Shown here piece after piece: positions 52,261 through 61,685 of a stretch of DNA of 64,000 nucleotides. Position numbers and translations under genes: made by a program. Within the stretch, counting starts at the first letter, position 1; each line of letters begins with the position of its first letter. Under the pieces are notes generated by a model. That model was not told the origin of the DNA, searched no databases, and saw nothing but the letters and a program-made list of their open reading frames with translations. The DNA is from Bradyrhizobium sp. JYMT SZCCT0180 (GTDB taxonomy: Bacteria; Pseudomonadota; Alphaproteobacteria; Rhizobiales; Xanthobacteraceae), in NCBI RefSeq assembly GCF_018130165.1, contig NZ_JAFCLZ010000031.1, forward strand, positions 1 to 64,000, given 5' to 3'.

Positions 52261-52616
52261 CAGTCAGATCCAATTTCATCAAGTTGCTCACGTTCTATTG
52301 AGGTGTTTCCTGAACTACGCCAACGTTGCGGAACCTATGATTTTCCCGCGCCAGCTTTGATCAATGCCGCCCTCACTGCCAAAGCTGATTTTAATTTCGC
52401 TTGAACGTGCATCGCTCTTGGCGTTTTCATTGCGAGGTGAATGGAGAAATGGGTGATTCCGGCCAGTTTCCGGAATGCAAGGAGTGAAGTTCGTCGTACA
52501 AGTGCAGTCGGTTTTGGTGTGCACCATCCATGCAGTGAGAATGCAGTAGTAACGATTTGGCTGCCTATTGGAGCGGATGTGATCCTAGAAAGATCAACAT
52601 GCGAATGGGAGGACAA

Positions 52617-53501
52617 GATAAAAGCACTGGCGCCCAGGACCTTCCGTCGAAAGGGTACCTCACTGAAAGCCGGGCGTCTTTAGTAGCTATGGATCGATCC
52701 ACGGACGTGACACGAGGAAATTAGCATCGTATCTGAGGCGGTTCGTAAGAGGTTCACTTCCAACCGTGCAAGAAATGCCCGATTGTATTGGTGGGCCCGG
52801 CAGGACTCGAACCTGCAACCAGACCGTTATGAGCGGTGGAAACTCGTAGTATTCCCGCCAGAAGTTCCCATTTTCATTGAATTTTGACGACGTTCGTTTT
52901 CTTCCTTTCGGCTCGTTTCTGAGGCGAAGCTGAGGCGGTAGGCTTGGCCGTCATCTTGGCGACGGCATCCTTCATGTGGTCCGGGTGGTGGTGCCGTACA
53001 CGCGCAACAATGTTTCGACGCCGATGTTTCGGGTGATGTGAATGCAGCTCAGCAAGCCGTTATTGGCGAGGCCGGCAAGAGAAAAATCGCAGGATCAGTG
53101 GTTACGGAACGACCGCTTCTGGCGCGCAAAGCGGACATTCGTCCGAGCCCTAATGTCCGAAAAGTGCCAAATGCAGACATGCCCACTCGTGCCGCACAAA
53201 AGGACGGGGCACGCCGTGGGGTGCTTCAATTGTCCTTAGGCTTGCTAACGGGAGGCCGTCAGCGTCGTAAACCGCTCAACTCTCCCAGGAAGCGCTGCTA
53301 TCTGTAATGTCGTATGTAGTGAGAATGAATTTTGCTACGATTGATTCATCGATCGCAGGTATTGTTCGCGATCAAAGATCGTGTGCATGTCGCCGGTCGG
53401 GTGGTCTACCTCATGAGCTTGGAGCCCGATACGCAATCGCTCAGTGGATAGCGCTACACGTCGGCCTTGACCGAGGGCACCCTCAAGAGCGCAGGATAGC
53501 C
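52617..53501. other. Scar region without an intact gene
   Basis: No intact gene. It contains the tRNA fragment at 52789-52838 and a dispersed repeat copy (J) at about 53095-53190 (CGACCGCTTCTGGCGCGCAA, AGCGGACATTCG, AAAAGTGCCAAATGCAGACA). A fragment with TTTCGGGTGATGTGAATGCA near 53025 looks like coding debris. Confidence 0.55.
52789..52838 (-). other. 3' half of a tRNA (CAT), attachment-site scar
   Basis: Minus strand: CTCATAA loop, stem CGGTC, GTTGCAGG T-stem with TTCGAGT loop, and GCCGGGCCCACCA end. These match the 3' half of a CAT tRNA of the tRNA-Ile2 type. The acceptor 5' strand, D-arm and most of the anticodon 5' stem are absent, so it is not functional. Such 3' halves are what integrases leave when an element inserts into a tRNA gene. 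The frameshifted integrase lies 1.5 kb downstream. Confidence 0.75.
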
Positions 53502-53876
53502 ATGTTGCGACAAACGATGAAATGCGCACTCCTGGCGTTGGCCCTCTTTAGCAGCGCCGCCCTTCTTCTTGCCATCACCCGCGGCGTTGACGGCGGCGAA
53601 ATCCTCGTCCGAATGATCGTTGTGCTTCCGTTGCTCATTGTGGTCGCCACGATCACCACGGCTATTATCTACGGGGTTGCCGCGGGCGGCGCTGCGCTCG
53701 CCAAGCAATCTCCGCTTGTTGCCGCCTCGATTTCAGGGATTTTGGGTTGGATCGCCGCAAGCGGCGGCTATCAGTCTTTTTGGGGGCTCGGCGGATATAG
53801 CGACCTTATCCAGCCCGCCTACGCCATCTCACTCGTTGCCCCCTGGCTTATCCTCGCCCTCAAACAACGCCGTTAA
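53502..53876 (+). CDS. Small multi-span membrane protein
   Basis: A 124-aa protein with three or four membrane helices: ALLALALFSSAALLLAITRG, ILVRMIVVLPLLIVVATITT, LVAASISGILGWIAAS and ISLVAPWLILALKQRR. AGGATAGCC precedes ATG 53502, which decides the start over a much longer upstream frame. The family is not recognised. It lies between two tRNA-like scars. Confidence 0.65.
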   Translation: MLRQTMKCALLALALFSSAALLLAITRGVDGGEILVRMIVVLPLLIVVATITTAIIYGVAAGGAALAKQSPLVAASISGILGWIAASGGYQSFWGLGGYSDLIQPAYAISLVAPWLILALKQRR

Positions 53877-53912
53877 TACGATCAAGCAGCCTTAAGGCGG
53901 CTCGCGGTGATC

Positions 53913-53960
53913 TGGTGGACCGCGCGGGATTCGAGCCCGCAACACCGCTCTAGGCGGTTT
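53913..53960 (-). other. Possible tRNA 3'-end remnant
   Basis: Minus strand: GCGGG, CTCGAAT, CCCGC makes a perfect T-arm followed by GCGGTCC and ACCA. The anticodon arm upstream is irregular (ACCGC, 5-base loop, GCGGT), and no 5' half exists. It may be a second tRNA-derived attachment scar; tRNA type unresolved. Confidence 0.4.
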
Positions 53961-54307
53961 CCGGCAAAAACAGTTCGGAGTGGCCCGACATGTGTTCCCG
54001 CCATGCGAGTATCACCTTCAGCAACCTAACCATAGATCACGGCCCTTGCTGCTTCGGAAGCTGGAGAAATTCTTCTAAAATATAATCCGGCCACCAGCAC
54101 CAACCCGCCCATAGGACCGGACAGCGACCATTGGCCCATTCAGGAACATCGCCAATCGTTGGATGTCCGCCTCGGGTCAATCGCTTCAGCGCGCTCGCCG
54201 CAGGCCAAGCCCCGGAGTCTGCTTTCGCCCGGAAACAGACCTGATTTCATCACCTAACCAGGCGGCTCATTCTTCTCGCCTCTGTAACCGAGCCTAGGAG
54301 TATCGCC

Positions 54308-54941
54308 ATGCAGGATCAAATGAACGCGACCTCCACGCCCAAGCGGGTGCCGTGGAACAAAGGAAAGCTGACCGGGGCGAAGCCGCCGCTGCGACCAAAA
54401 CACGTATGGTCAATCCGGACAAACCTCCAGATCGAGGGTCGCGCTCGCGATCTGGCTATGTTCAATCTGGCAATCGACAGTAAGCTTCGTGGCTGCGATG
54501 TCGTCGCCCTCCGGGTCGAGGATGTCGCCGCAGGCGGGTATACAGCAGATCGCGCAACGGTCCGGCAAAAAGAAAACCGGGCGGCCAGTCAAATTTGAAT
54601 TAAGCGAGCAGACCCGCCAAGCGGTCGATGACTATCTAAAAATCACCGGCAAGCGACCCGGCGAGTTCTTATTCACCGGCCATCGCGGTCCTGACCGCAG
54701 TATCACGACCCGCCAATATGCTCGCCTGGTCTCCGTGTGGATCGGCAGCGTTGGACTGGACTCACGGCTGTTCGGGACGCATTCACTGCGACGCACAAAA
54801 GCGACCCTTATCTATCGGCGGACTGGCAATCTCAGAGCCGTCCAGCTTCTACTCGGACATACCAAGATCGAAAGCACGGTCCGGTATCTCGGCATCGAAG
54901 TCGATGACGCCTTGGCAATAGCGGAACAAGTTGATGTCTGA
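54308..54941 (+). pseudogene. Short tyrosine recombinase, frameshifted
   Basis: A phage-type integrase of about 210 aa common in Bradyrhizobium. The first frame (TAGGAG before ATG 54308) has RVPWNKGKLTGAKPPLRPKH and SKLRGCDVVALRVEDV with the first catalytic Arg. It goes off frame at CAAAAAGAAAACC near 54570. With one A fewer it reads RQKKTGRPVKFELSEQTRQA, then HSLRRTKATLIYRRTG (H-x-x-R), LLGHTKIESTVRYLG with the Tyr, to stop 54941. It lacks a large arm-binding domain. tRNA scars upstream suggest past activity. Confidence 0.85.
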
Positions 54942-54947
54942 AATACC

Positions 54948-54974
54948 CGGGTAGAGCGGACATGCTCTGCCCGG
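54948..54974 (+). terminator. Hairpin after integrase
   Basis: CGGGTAGAGC and GCTCTGCCCG pair (one G-T) around GGACAT. The same element follows the integrase remnant at 22920. Confidence 0.6.
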
Positions 54975-55030
54975 CCTCAAACCTCCGGTTTGTGCCACAA
55001 GCGGACTCATACACTGCACAAGTTTTTGTC

Positions 55031-55190
55031 TCACTCGATCACCTCGTCGGCGCGCGGCTGGGCAGCGTTGCCGGGAATGCCAAGTTGTTTTGCCGTCTTG
55101 AGATCTATTACCAGTTCGAACTTGGTAGGCTGCCAACCTGCAGTTCAGAGGGCTTTTCGCCCTTCAATATCTGGCCGACATAGACACATG
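55031..55190 (-). pseudogene. C-terminal remnant of ABC substrate-binding protein
   Basis: Minus strand: VYVGQILKGEKPSEL in one frame, then after a shift near 55145 PTKFELVIDLKTAKQLGIPG and RADEVIE with stop at 55031. It is the same family ending as the remnant at 22525 and the intact gene at 60643. It directly follows the IS110 fragment on the same strand. Confidence 0.72.
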
Positions 55191-55194
55191 CTTG

Positions 55195-55466
55195 CCGCCG
55201 TGTGTCCGGCAAATTGGTGCCGTAGGCGACAAGGCCGGCGGCATCAACCGCACCGTATGACCCAGCGCCTGCAACTCACGGGACCGATGGTGCGATGAGG
55301 CACACGCCTCGATCCCAACCAGGCACGGCGGCAATTTCTCAAAGAACGCCAGCACGAACCGGCGCTTCAATTGACGGCGGATCACTATCTGACCGCCAGC
55401 ATCAACGCCGTGAACCCGAAAAACTGATTTCGCAATAACCAGTCCGATTGTCGTGATCGTCTGCAT
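55195..55466 (-). mobile_element. IS110-family transposase, N-terminal fragment
   Basis: The frame reads MQTITTIGLVIAKSVFRVHG, VDAGGQIVIRRQLKRRFVLA, FFEKLPPCLVGIEACASSHH, SRELQALGHTVRLMPP, then leaves the family. This is the DEDD N-terminal domain of IS110 transposases. The first catalytic Asp of the usual GLDIAKS is Val here. The C-terminal two thirds with the serine motif are gone. Inactive. Confidence 0.85.
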
Positions 55467-55579
55467 AGATAGCTCATCCAGATCGCGGGAGCCCTATCAG
55501 CCCCGAGTCCGTGGCACTCGCGTGCCGGCTGGAGGAGCCGTCCGCAGCATCAAAGCGGACTCACACGCCGCGCCTAAAC

Positions 55580-56047
55580 TTACCAACCTAATGCGGCGAC
55601 CAACGTCCGGCAGGTCATGAAGATCAGGATTAAGGAGCCGATGGTCCAGAAGGTGGCGCGTGTGTCATGAGTCTGCGCTGTAAAGTAAGCGGCAAAATGC
55701 AATAGTCGCGAAATTACGTAACCATAGAAAAGCAAACGGGCCAGCAGCAATGATGGCTCGGTCAAAACAAAAAGGAAGCCGGCTACGAGGAAAAACGGAA
55801 GATTCTCGACGTCATTCAACAAAATCCGCCGGATTCTCTCAACGCGCTCGTTCGGCTCGAGCTGCTTTGGATTGGGCTCGGGGTTGAGGCGTGTCTTCCT
55901 GAGGTCTTCCGGTGAGCGGAAACCGCCCTTCTCTTGTGTCATCCGAAGCACCGTCAGCCAGGACATGCTAACGGCTTTAAGAATCATGATCGTCGCCGCG
56001 ATGACGTAGGTAGCGAACACCGGGTCTTTCAGATCTAGCTTGTCCAT
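55580..56047 (-). CDS. MAPEG-family membrane protein
   Basis: A 155-aa four-helix membrane protein of the MAPEG family (membrane-associated eicosanoid/glutathione metabolism). It has TYVIAATIMILKAVSMSWLT, RTRLNPEPNP-type loop, RVERIRRILLNDVENLPFFL (family signature ER-x-x-R-x-x-x-N-D-x-E-N), and RLLHFAAYFTAQTHDTRA. Bacterial members may conjugate glutathione to lipophilic compounds; the substrate is not known. It lies 30 bases after the adenylate cyclase gene on the same strand. Confidence 0.85.
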   Translation of the reverse strand: MDKLDLKDPVFATYVIAATIMILKAVSMSWLTVLRMTQEKGGFRSPEDLRKTRLNPEPNPKQLEPNERVERIRRILLNDVENLPFFLVAGFLFVLTEPSLLLARLLFYGYVISRLLHFAAYFTAQTHDTRATFWTIGSLILIFMTCRTLVAALGW

Positions 56048-56077
56048 ATTCCTCGATCCAACGGCAAGCGAACGTGA

Positions 56078-57853
56078 TCAATGCAACAGTCCGGCTCTGT
56101 CCAGGCCATCGGCAATCCTGCGGACATCATCCCTATTTACAAAGGGCTGCCGCTCGTAGTGATTTTTGAAAGTATAATGCGGGTTAATCTCCATCAGTTC
56201 GCGCCAGACGCGCTGGGCTTCCTCGATTTCTCCGAGATGGCCAAGGGCCGATGCAAGAACGGCCCGGGAAAAATCCGTCTTGGGTACCATCAGGATACGA
56301 TGCTTCAGCAATGCAGCAGCCGTTTCGTATTTGCCCGCAAGGAGATTGGCGACACCGAGCAGATGCAGGGGCTGCTGCGTGTAGGTAGGGTCGAGTCGCA
56401 TAGCCTTTTCGATCAGAGGTATCGCTTCCAGCGGTTGCCCCGAAAAGATGTAGATGTTGCCGAGGCACAAATAGGCTTCGGTTGAATTTGGGTTGAGGGT
56501 CAACGCGATTTCCGCCTCGGACTTTGCCCGTGCAAGGTCTGCCTCGAAAGTCGCGACGAGTGCCGCAACGGACCGCGCCAAGAGCTCTTGAGGGTCCTTT
56601 TCGATCGCCCGATCTGCGGCTTGCTTTGCCTGCCGGAGCGCAGTGTTCGAATCCGCGGTCCACCGGTTTTGATGGTTGAGCACGTAAGCAAGGGCGAGCG
56701 CCGCATAGGCCTGCGCATAGTCGCCATCCAGTTCGATCGCCCGGAGCAAGAAATCGCGTGCCTGTTCGAACACTTCGCGGCTCTGCGTTTTGCCGATCGC
56801 GATCAGATCGCGCCCGCGAAGGAAGCAGTCGTAGGCATCGATATTGCCGGTGCCGCTGCCCGCGACGCGGGCCTTTTCGGAGGGGCTCATGGTTACCTTT
56901 AGCGCCTCGACGATCCGGCTCGTAATGTCGTCCTGAACTTCGAACAGGTCGGACATATTTCTGTCGAAGCGTTCGGCCCAGAGGTGTGCGCCAGTTGCGG
57001 CGTCGATCAGCTGCGCTGTGATCCGCAGCCGGGCCCCAGCACGGCGTACAGAGCCTTCGAGCACCGTGCCGACGCCGAGGTCGCGACCGACGGCGCGGAT
57101 ATCGACCGCGCGCCCCTTGTAAGTGAAGCTGGAATTCCGCGCGATGACCGTTAGCCCAGAAATCTTCGATAGGTCAGTAATGATGTCTTCACTGATCCCG
57201 TCGGAGAAAAACTCCTGTTCCGGATCGCCCGACATGTTCGTGAACGGCAAGACGGCGATTGACGATTTCCTGATGTGGGGTGCCGGGTTGGGAGTATGGA
57301 ACGTTTGGACGGTCGCGGCTGCATCTCGGGGATGCCAGGTCCAGATGTGAATTGGACGGTCGATATTCTTGGCGTGGATTTCGCCGCCGTCTCGAAAACT
57401 AACGTCAACCCGCTTGCCGATGCTTTCGTGGACAACGGACGAGACGCAGATGCCGCCCGGCTCAGCAAGAGCCTCCAGGCGTGCGGCGATGTTGACGCCA
57501 TCGCCGTATATGTCATCGCTCTCAAGAATGACATCACCCAGATTGATGCCGATTCGAAGCACGATAACAGCCTTGGGCGCCTCTTCGTTTGAGATCGCCA
57601 CGCCCGTACGCTGCACCGCGAGCGCGCAATTCACGGCATCGATGACGCTACCAAATTCAACGAGCGTACCGTCGCCAATCAGCTTCACGATGCGCCCGTT
57701 ATGGACGGCGATCGCCGGATCAAAGACAACCTCGTGGTGCCGCTTGAGCGCAGCCAGTGTGCCGACCTCGTCTGCCCCCATCAGACGCGAATAGCCAACC
57801 ACATCGGCAGCAAGGACTGCTGAAAGCTTGCGATTGACGCGAGGCTCAATCAT
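56078..57853 (-). CDS. Class III adenylate cyclase with TolB-like and TPR parts
   Basis: A 591-aa protein. Residues 8-165 are a class III cyclase catalytic domain (LAADVVGYSRLMGADEVGT, metal Asp; KLIGDGTLVEFGSVIDAV, second Asp; GDDIYGDGVNIAARLE region). Residues about 205-330 are a TolB N-terminal-like domain (IAVLPFTNMSGDPEQEFFSD). TPR helices follow to the end (YAQAYAALALAYVLNHQN, NPNSTEAYLCLGNIYIFSG). Multi-copy cyclases of this design are typical of Bradyrhizobium. It makes cAMP; the trigger is unknown. ATG 57853 starts the conserved part; the frame upstream is repeat K. Confidence 0.9.
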   Translation of the reverse strand: MIEPRVNRKLSAVLAADVVGYSRLMGADEVGTLAALKRHHEVVFDPAIAVHNGRIVKLIGDGTLVEFGSVIDAVNCALAVQRTGVAISNEEAPKAVIVLRIGINLGDVILESDDIYGDGVNIAARLEALAEPGGICVSSVVHESIGKRVDVSFRDGGEIHAKNIDRPIHIWTWHPRDAAATVQTFHTPNPAPHIRKSSIAVLPFTNMSGDPEQEFFSDGISEDIITDLSKISGLTVIARNSSFTYKGRAVDIRAVGRDLGVGTVLEGSVRRAGARLRITAQLIDAATGAHLWAERFDRNMSDLFEVQDDITSRIVEALKVTMSPSEKARVAGSGTGNIDAYDCFLRGRDLIAIGKTQSREVFEQARDFLLRAIELDGDYAQAYAALALAYVLNHQNRWTADSNTALRQAKQAADRAIEKDPQELLARSVAALVATFEADLARAKSEAEIALTLNPNSTEAYLCLGNIYIFSGQPLEAIPLIEKAMRLDPTYTQQPLHLLGVANLLAGKYETAAALLKHRILMVPKTDFSRAVLASALGHLGEIEEAQRVWRELMEINPHYTFKNHYERQPFVNRDDVRRIADGLDRAGLLH

Positions 57854-57992
57854 GAAATTTTTCTCTAGAAACAGCGAACTTGCCAAAGAAACCGCGATAC
57901 ATGGCTTAAGCCAGATGGCGTATCCTGGAAGGCGGCCAAAAATAATTCCAAACGGCATATTCTTAGCCTGATCTGAGGGTTCGCTCAATGTC

Positions 57993-58090
57993 CCTTCCGG
58001 GTCAAAACCTGACCTCGATGGAACGTCCGCTTTTGGCGCAGAGCGGACATTCGCTGGTTTGCCCACGTCTGCTAAGTGCCAGAAGCCGAC
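57993..58090. repeat. Dispersed intergenic repeat, copy K
   Basis: Nearly the same as copy N at 25529-25611 over about 83 bases, same orientation. It lies between the cyclase start and the kinase stop. Confidence 0.85.
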
Positions 58091-58121
58091 ATAAGTGAAG
58101 CTCGGGCCAGTTTGGTTCCAA

Positions 58122-59720
58122 TTAGTGTTCGGATCGGATAGGCAATCTGACTTCGACATGGGTTCCATCGTTGCCTGTCGCAACGAGCGCCAGCCGTCCC
58201 CCATGCCGATCGACTATCGAGCGGCAAATCGCAAGACCCAGTCCCATCCCGTCAGGCTTGGTCGTGAAGAAGGCATCAAAGACGTTCGCGCGCTGAGGCA
58301 TACCGGTCCCGGTGTCCCGGACATTCAGAACAACCCACTCCTCCTGGATTCGGGTGGAAATTGCCAGCTTTCGCCGACCCGCGGGAACAGACAGCATGGC
58401 TTCAATCGCGTTCTTGACGATATTCAAGACCAGCTGCTGTAATTGGCCCCGATCGCCCGTAATCGTATGGGTGCGATCAGCAAAGCTCGTCACCACCAAA
58501 ATCTGATTTGCCTGCAAATCATGCTGCATCAAGCGCAACACTTGTTGCGCCACATCCTCGATCTGCATCCCTGAGTGATCTGAAGAACTATTGAAGAGCC
58601 TTCGAACGCTGGAAATTGTTGAATCGATGCGCAAGCTGGCCTGTTCGATGTCCTTCAGAACGACATCCATCTCCTCCAGATCGGGCGGCTCCTTCGCAAG
58701 GTGATTGAGCGCCATGCTCGCATTCAGCGTGATTGAGCCCAGGGGCGATCTGATCTCATGAGCGACAGCAGCTGTAGCAGCGTCAATACTCATGAGCTGG
58801 TTGGCTCGTTCCCGTCGTTGCAGAATCAAGGCGTTGGCCAGGCGAGAATACAGGACCATCATCTCAGTGAGCAGGACGCTTAGGAGTATACAGCTTGCAA
58901 CCAGAGCAAAGCCACGCGCGGCATACCAACCGAGAGAGAAACGAACGGAGCTCGCGACAGCCGCCACGAGAAAGTTAGGCATCCACGCGAAAAGCGTTAC
59001 CATGAGCCACATGTCCAGGATCGTGCGTCGGCGGCTGAACAAGATAGCCAAGCTCACAGCGCCCAGGAGCCATAACACAATGTTGATTTGATTGCCGAAC
59101 CGCGTTTGCAGCGTGACGCTTCCGGAGTAGAAGCTCGGCAAGTAATTCACCCACGCAGTCACCGTCCACGTCAGTGCAGCCACGAGGATCAGTACGCCGG
59201 ACATCGTTGTGACAATGCCAACCCTTGGCGACTGCCCAGCAATCCCTTTTGCCGCCTTATCCTTGAGAAGCGCATAGGCCAGAATACTTAGCGGAAAGGT
59301 GGTGTGCCAAAAAACAAAGAACCACGCCGGCGTGTTGTAGCCATCGCCGAGGATGCCGTTGGGGCCGTAGCCGCCTGGAAAACTGAGCGTCTGCAGGAAG
59401 GCAAACGAGCCGCTAAAAAGATATGCGCTGGCGACAGCCAATAACCCTCGCTGGGGCTGAACAGAGTACTGGCCGAACAACAGTGTCGCGGTGAGAAGAT
59501 CGGCCGCGCTCAGGACCGTCTGCAGGACCGGAACGAATGCATCGACCCTGCCGATCTGTATGTTCGCAAACGGCGCAATCGCAGCAGCGATGAGGAACAG
59601 GATTGCCACTACCCAGGTTGCCGCGACGCGATGTGCGCGGGTTGCCGGCATCAGGGAAATGATGAGAGGGAATTCGCTTTCGCGTGCCGACGTGAGCTGC
59701 TCTGTCACCATCTTCACCAT
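58122..59720 (-). CDS. MASE4-type membrane sensor histidine kinase
   Basis: A 532-aa kinase. Residues 30-300 contain about eight membrane helices resembling the MASE4 sensor (AYLFSGSFAFLQTLSFPGGY, TPAWFFVFWHTTFPLSILAY). The H-box is AAVAHEIRSPLGS (His321). The ATPase part has LVLNIVKNAIEAM (N-box), NVRDTGTGMP (G1) and GMGLGLAICRSIVDRHGG. It should sense a membrane or small-molecule cue and pass phosphate to the FixJ-like regulator 46 bases upstream on the same strand. The start is ATG 59720. Confidence 0.9.
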   Translation of the reverse strand: MVKMVTEQLTSARESEFPLIISLMPATRAHRVAATWVVAILFLIAAAIAPFANIQIGRVDAFVPVLQTVLSAADLLTATLLFGQYSVQPQRGLLAVASAYLFSGSFAFLQTLSFPGGYGPNGILGDGYNTPAWFFVFWHTTFPLSILAYALLKDKAAKGIAGQSPRVGIVTTMSGVLILVAALTWTVTAWVNYLPSFYSGSVTLQTRFGNQINIVLWLLGAVSLAILFSRRRTILDMWLMVTLFAWMPNFLVAAVASSVRFSLGWYAARGFALVASCILLSVLLTEMMVLYSRLANALILQRRERANQLMSIDAATAAVAHEIRSPLGSITLNASMALNHLAKEPPDLEEMDVVLKDIEQASLRIDSTISSVRRLFNSSSDHSGMQIEDVAQQVLRLMQHDLQANQILVVTSFADRTHTITGDRGQLQQLVLNIVKNAIEAMLSVPAGRRKLAISTRIQEEWVVLNVRDTGTGMPQRANVFDAFFTTKPDGMGLGLAICRSIVDRHGGRLALVATGNDGTHVEVRLPIRSEH

Positions 59721-59766
59721 CTAGTGGATCGAAGGAGTTGGGTCGCCAGGTGGAGCTGCGCCCGCA

Positions 59767-60468
59767 TCAGCGCGACCTGATCTGGTGAGCCATCAAAACC
59801 AGCTCGGCTAGCGACCTCGCCTGCATTTTCTCCATAACGCGCTGACGATGCGCCTTGATGGTTCGCTCGGTCGAACCAAATTCATGCGCAATCTGTTTGT
59901 TCAACTTGCCCTGAGTGATTCGTTCAAATACTTCGCGCTCTCTTGGAGTAAGCTTGGCTTCGTTTGCGTCTAGAACTTCTCTTGCTTGGCGACGCTGCTG
60001 CGAAGACCTGTGCCTGTCAATTGCGCGCTCGACCGTAGAAAGGAGGATATCAGCCGTGATCGGTTTCTTTAGGAAATCCTCTGCACCAGATTTGATTGTC
60101 CGCACTGTAGTGGGAACGTCTTCGTATCCTGAGAGGAAAATAATGGGCAGCTCGACGTTGTGCTCAATTAACCGCTGCTGAAGGTCGGGGCCGGTGATCG
60201 CCGGCAGCCGCACGTCCAGCAATATGCAGTCGGCCCCTTCTTCCGACAATCGCAGCTCGATCAGCTGCTCTGCCGACGAAAAGGTCCGAACCTGATAGCC
60301 GGCCATCTCCAGAAGACGCCGGACAGCGTCGCTGAAATCGGGGTCGTCATCTACTAGATAAATCGTCCCGCGCAAGTTAGTGATCTCAACGCACGCAATA
60401 TGGAACCTTAGCTGCAATAAGTTATCCGGACAACCATGGTTCCATGAGATGTTTGTTTGGCGCTGCAA
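59767..60468 (-). CDS. FixJ/NarL-family response regulator
   Basis: A receiver plus LuxR HTH regulator. The receiver has IYLVDDDPDF, acceptor Asp in CILLDVRLPAITGP, Thr/Ser in IIFLSGYEDV and Lys in FLKKPITADI. The HTH reads KLTPREREVFERITQGKLNK followed by QIAHEFGSTERTIKAHRQRV. It is typical of the FixJ type. The first 30 residues of the frame are not receiver-like, so the true start may be a TTG close to NLRGTIYLVDD near 60376. It precedes the MASE4 kinase in the same transcript and is its likely partner. Confidence 0.88.
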   Translation of the reverse strand: MQRQTNISWNHGCPDNLLQLRFHIACVEITNLRGTIYLVDDDPDFSDAVRRLLEMAGYQVRTFSSAEQLIELRLSEEGADCILLDVRLPAITGPDLQQRLIEHNVELPIIFLSGYEDVPTTVRTIKSGAEDFLKKPITADILLSTVERAIDRHRSSQQRRQAREVLDANEAKLTPREREVFERITQGKLNKQIAHEFGSTERTIKAHRQRVMEKMQARSLAELVLMAHQIRSR

Positions 60469-60477
60469 AACGGTACG

Positions 60478-60640
60478 TTTGGGTCAAAAGCTGACGGTCG
60501 CTAGGCGACGCGGCAAAGTCAGCTATGGGTCATTCGCGTCGGTGTGACCGGACCACGGCGACTTCCGGTCTACCCCGGTGAACGGACATTCTCAGGATAG
60601 GCAGGCACGTCTCAAAGGTGCCAATAGCGGAAGTGGGTCG
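60478..60640. repeat. Dispersed intergenic repeat, copy L (inverted)
   Basis: Contains TTTGGGTCAAAAGCTGACGG, then GACCACGGCGACTTCCGGTC, GAACGGACATTCTCAGGATA and CAAAGGTGCCAATAGCGGAA. The last part is the reverse complement of copies C and I. Confidence 0.8.
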
Positions 60641-60642
60641 GC

Positions 60643-61605
60643 CTATTCGATCACTTCATCGGCGCGCGCGAGCAGCGTGGGCGGAACTGTCAGACCAAGT
60701 GTTTTGCCGACCTTCAAATTGACCGTCAACTCAAATCGGGTGGGCAGTTCGAATGGAAGCTCGCGAGGTGATGTCCCCTTCAGAATACGATTGACCTGCG
60801 CGGCAATACGACGCCAAAGCTCTTGATGGTCGGCAAAATATGACATCAACCCACCCGCTTCAACGTCCCGACGCTGCAAAAGCATAGAGGGTAAATTGTT
60901 TTCGGTGGCCAACCGCCCCGTCTCTGTTCCGAGCGCGAAACCTTGACCGGCCAGCCGAACCACAGCGTGAGCTTTCCATTGGATCGCTTGCTGAAGGCCT
61001 TGTTGCAAATCCTCTAAGGTTCGCATCGGAAACGCCTTAGATTTAATATCAAGTGCGGCTGACGACCTTTCGACGTCTTGAATTTGTAACGTCGTTATTG
61101 GCTCATCGGGATGCATAAAGAGCGCGATGCGCTCAGCCGATGGCACAATTTCCTTAAGGAGCGCGATGCGCTTTGAAGTGATGTCCGCACCCAAATTTGC
61201 GACGCCGGTGACATTGCCGCCGGGTTTGGCGATATTGGTTACGATGCCCAAAAATATCGGGTCTGCCACAACAGCGGAAACGATCGGAATTATAGAGGTT
61301 GCAGACATGGCTGCACGGGTACCGGGCGTGTTTACGGCCACGATGACATCGGGACCAGTGGCAACCACACCCTCGGCCAACTTCGGCAAGCGGCCAAGTT
61401 CGTTCTCCCCGGACACCACGTCAATTTTCAGATTGACACCTTCGCGATACCCAAACTCTTGCAGGGCATCTCTAAACGTCCGAGGTTGCCATTGAGTTTG
61501 GGACGGCGTCAGAATGGCCACCCGATAGACTTGTTGAGCAAGTGCGCTCGTTGACCCGCCGACCAGCGCCCCTCCAGCCAAATTCAGGAAGTCCCGCCTT
61601 CTCAT
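60643..61605 (-). CDS. ABC transporter substrate-binding protein (TrpX-like)
   Basis: A 320-aa exported binding protein of the ABC_sub_bind family. It has MRRRDFLNLAGGALVGGSTS (Tat-like signal), YRVAILTPSQTQWQPRTFRD, FGYREGVNLKIDV, DVIVAVNTPGTRAAMSAT, PIVSAVVADPIFLGIVTNIA and PGGNVTGVANLG, and ends TRFELTVNLKVGKTLGLTV with RADEVIE. ATG 61605 is chosen because the signal peptide starts there; upstream sequence is repeat M. No permease or ATPase lies beside it. Remnants of relatives are at 22525 and 55031. Confidence 0.9.
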   Translation of the reverse strand: MRRRDFLNLAGGALVGGSTSALAQQVYRVAILTPSQTQWQPRTFRDALQEFGYREGVNLKIDVVSGENELGRLPKLAEGVVATGPDVIVAVNTPGTRAAMSATSIIPIVSAVVADPIFLGIVTNIAKPGGNVTGVANLGADITSKRIALLKEIVPSAERIALFMHPDEPITTLQIQDVERSSAALDIKSKAFPMRTLEDLQQGLQQAIQWKAHAVVRLAGQGFALGTETGRLATENNLPSMLLQRRDVEAGGLMSYFADHQELWRRIAAQVNRILKGTSPRELPFELPTRFELTVNLKVGKTLGLTVPPTLLARADEVIE

Positions 61606-61685
61606 TGCTGCCTCATCCGAGAAAGTGCAGATCTTTTTAGCAATTTCCGCGTGCCGCAGGAAGAGCACGGAAGGTAACGAAGACC

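Noticed and set aside
52789..52838. Functional tRNA gene
   Set aside because: Only the 3' half is present; the D-arm and 5' acceptor strand are missing.
55164..55466. Active insertion sequence
   Set aside because: Only the N-terminal third of an IS110 transposase remains and the first catalytic Asp is Val.
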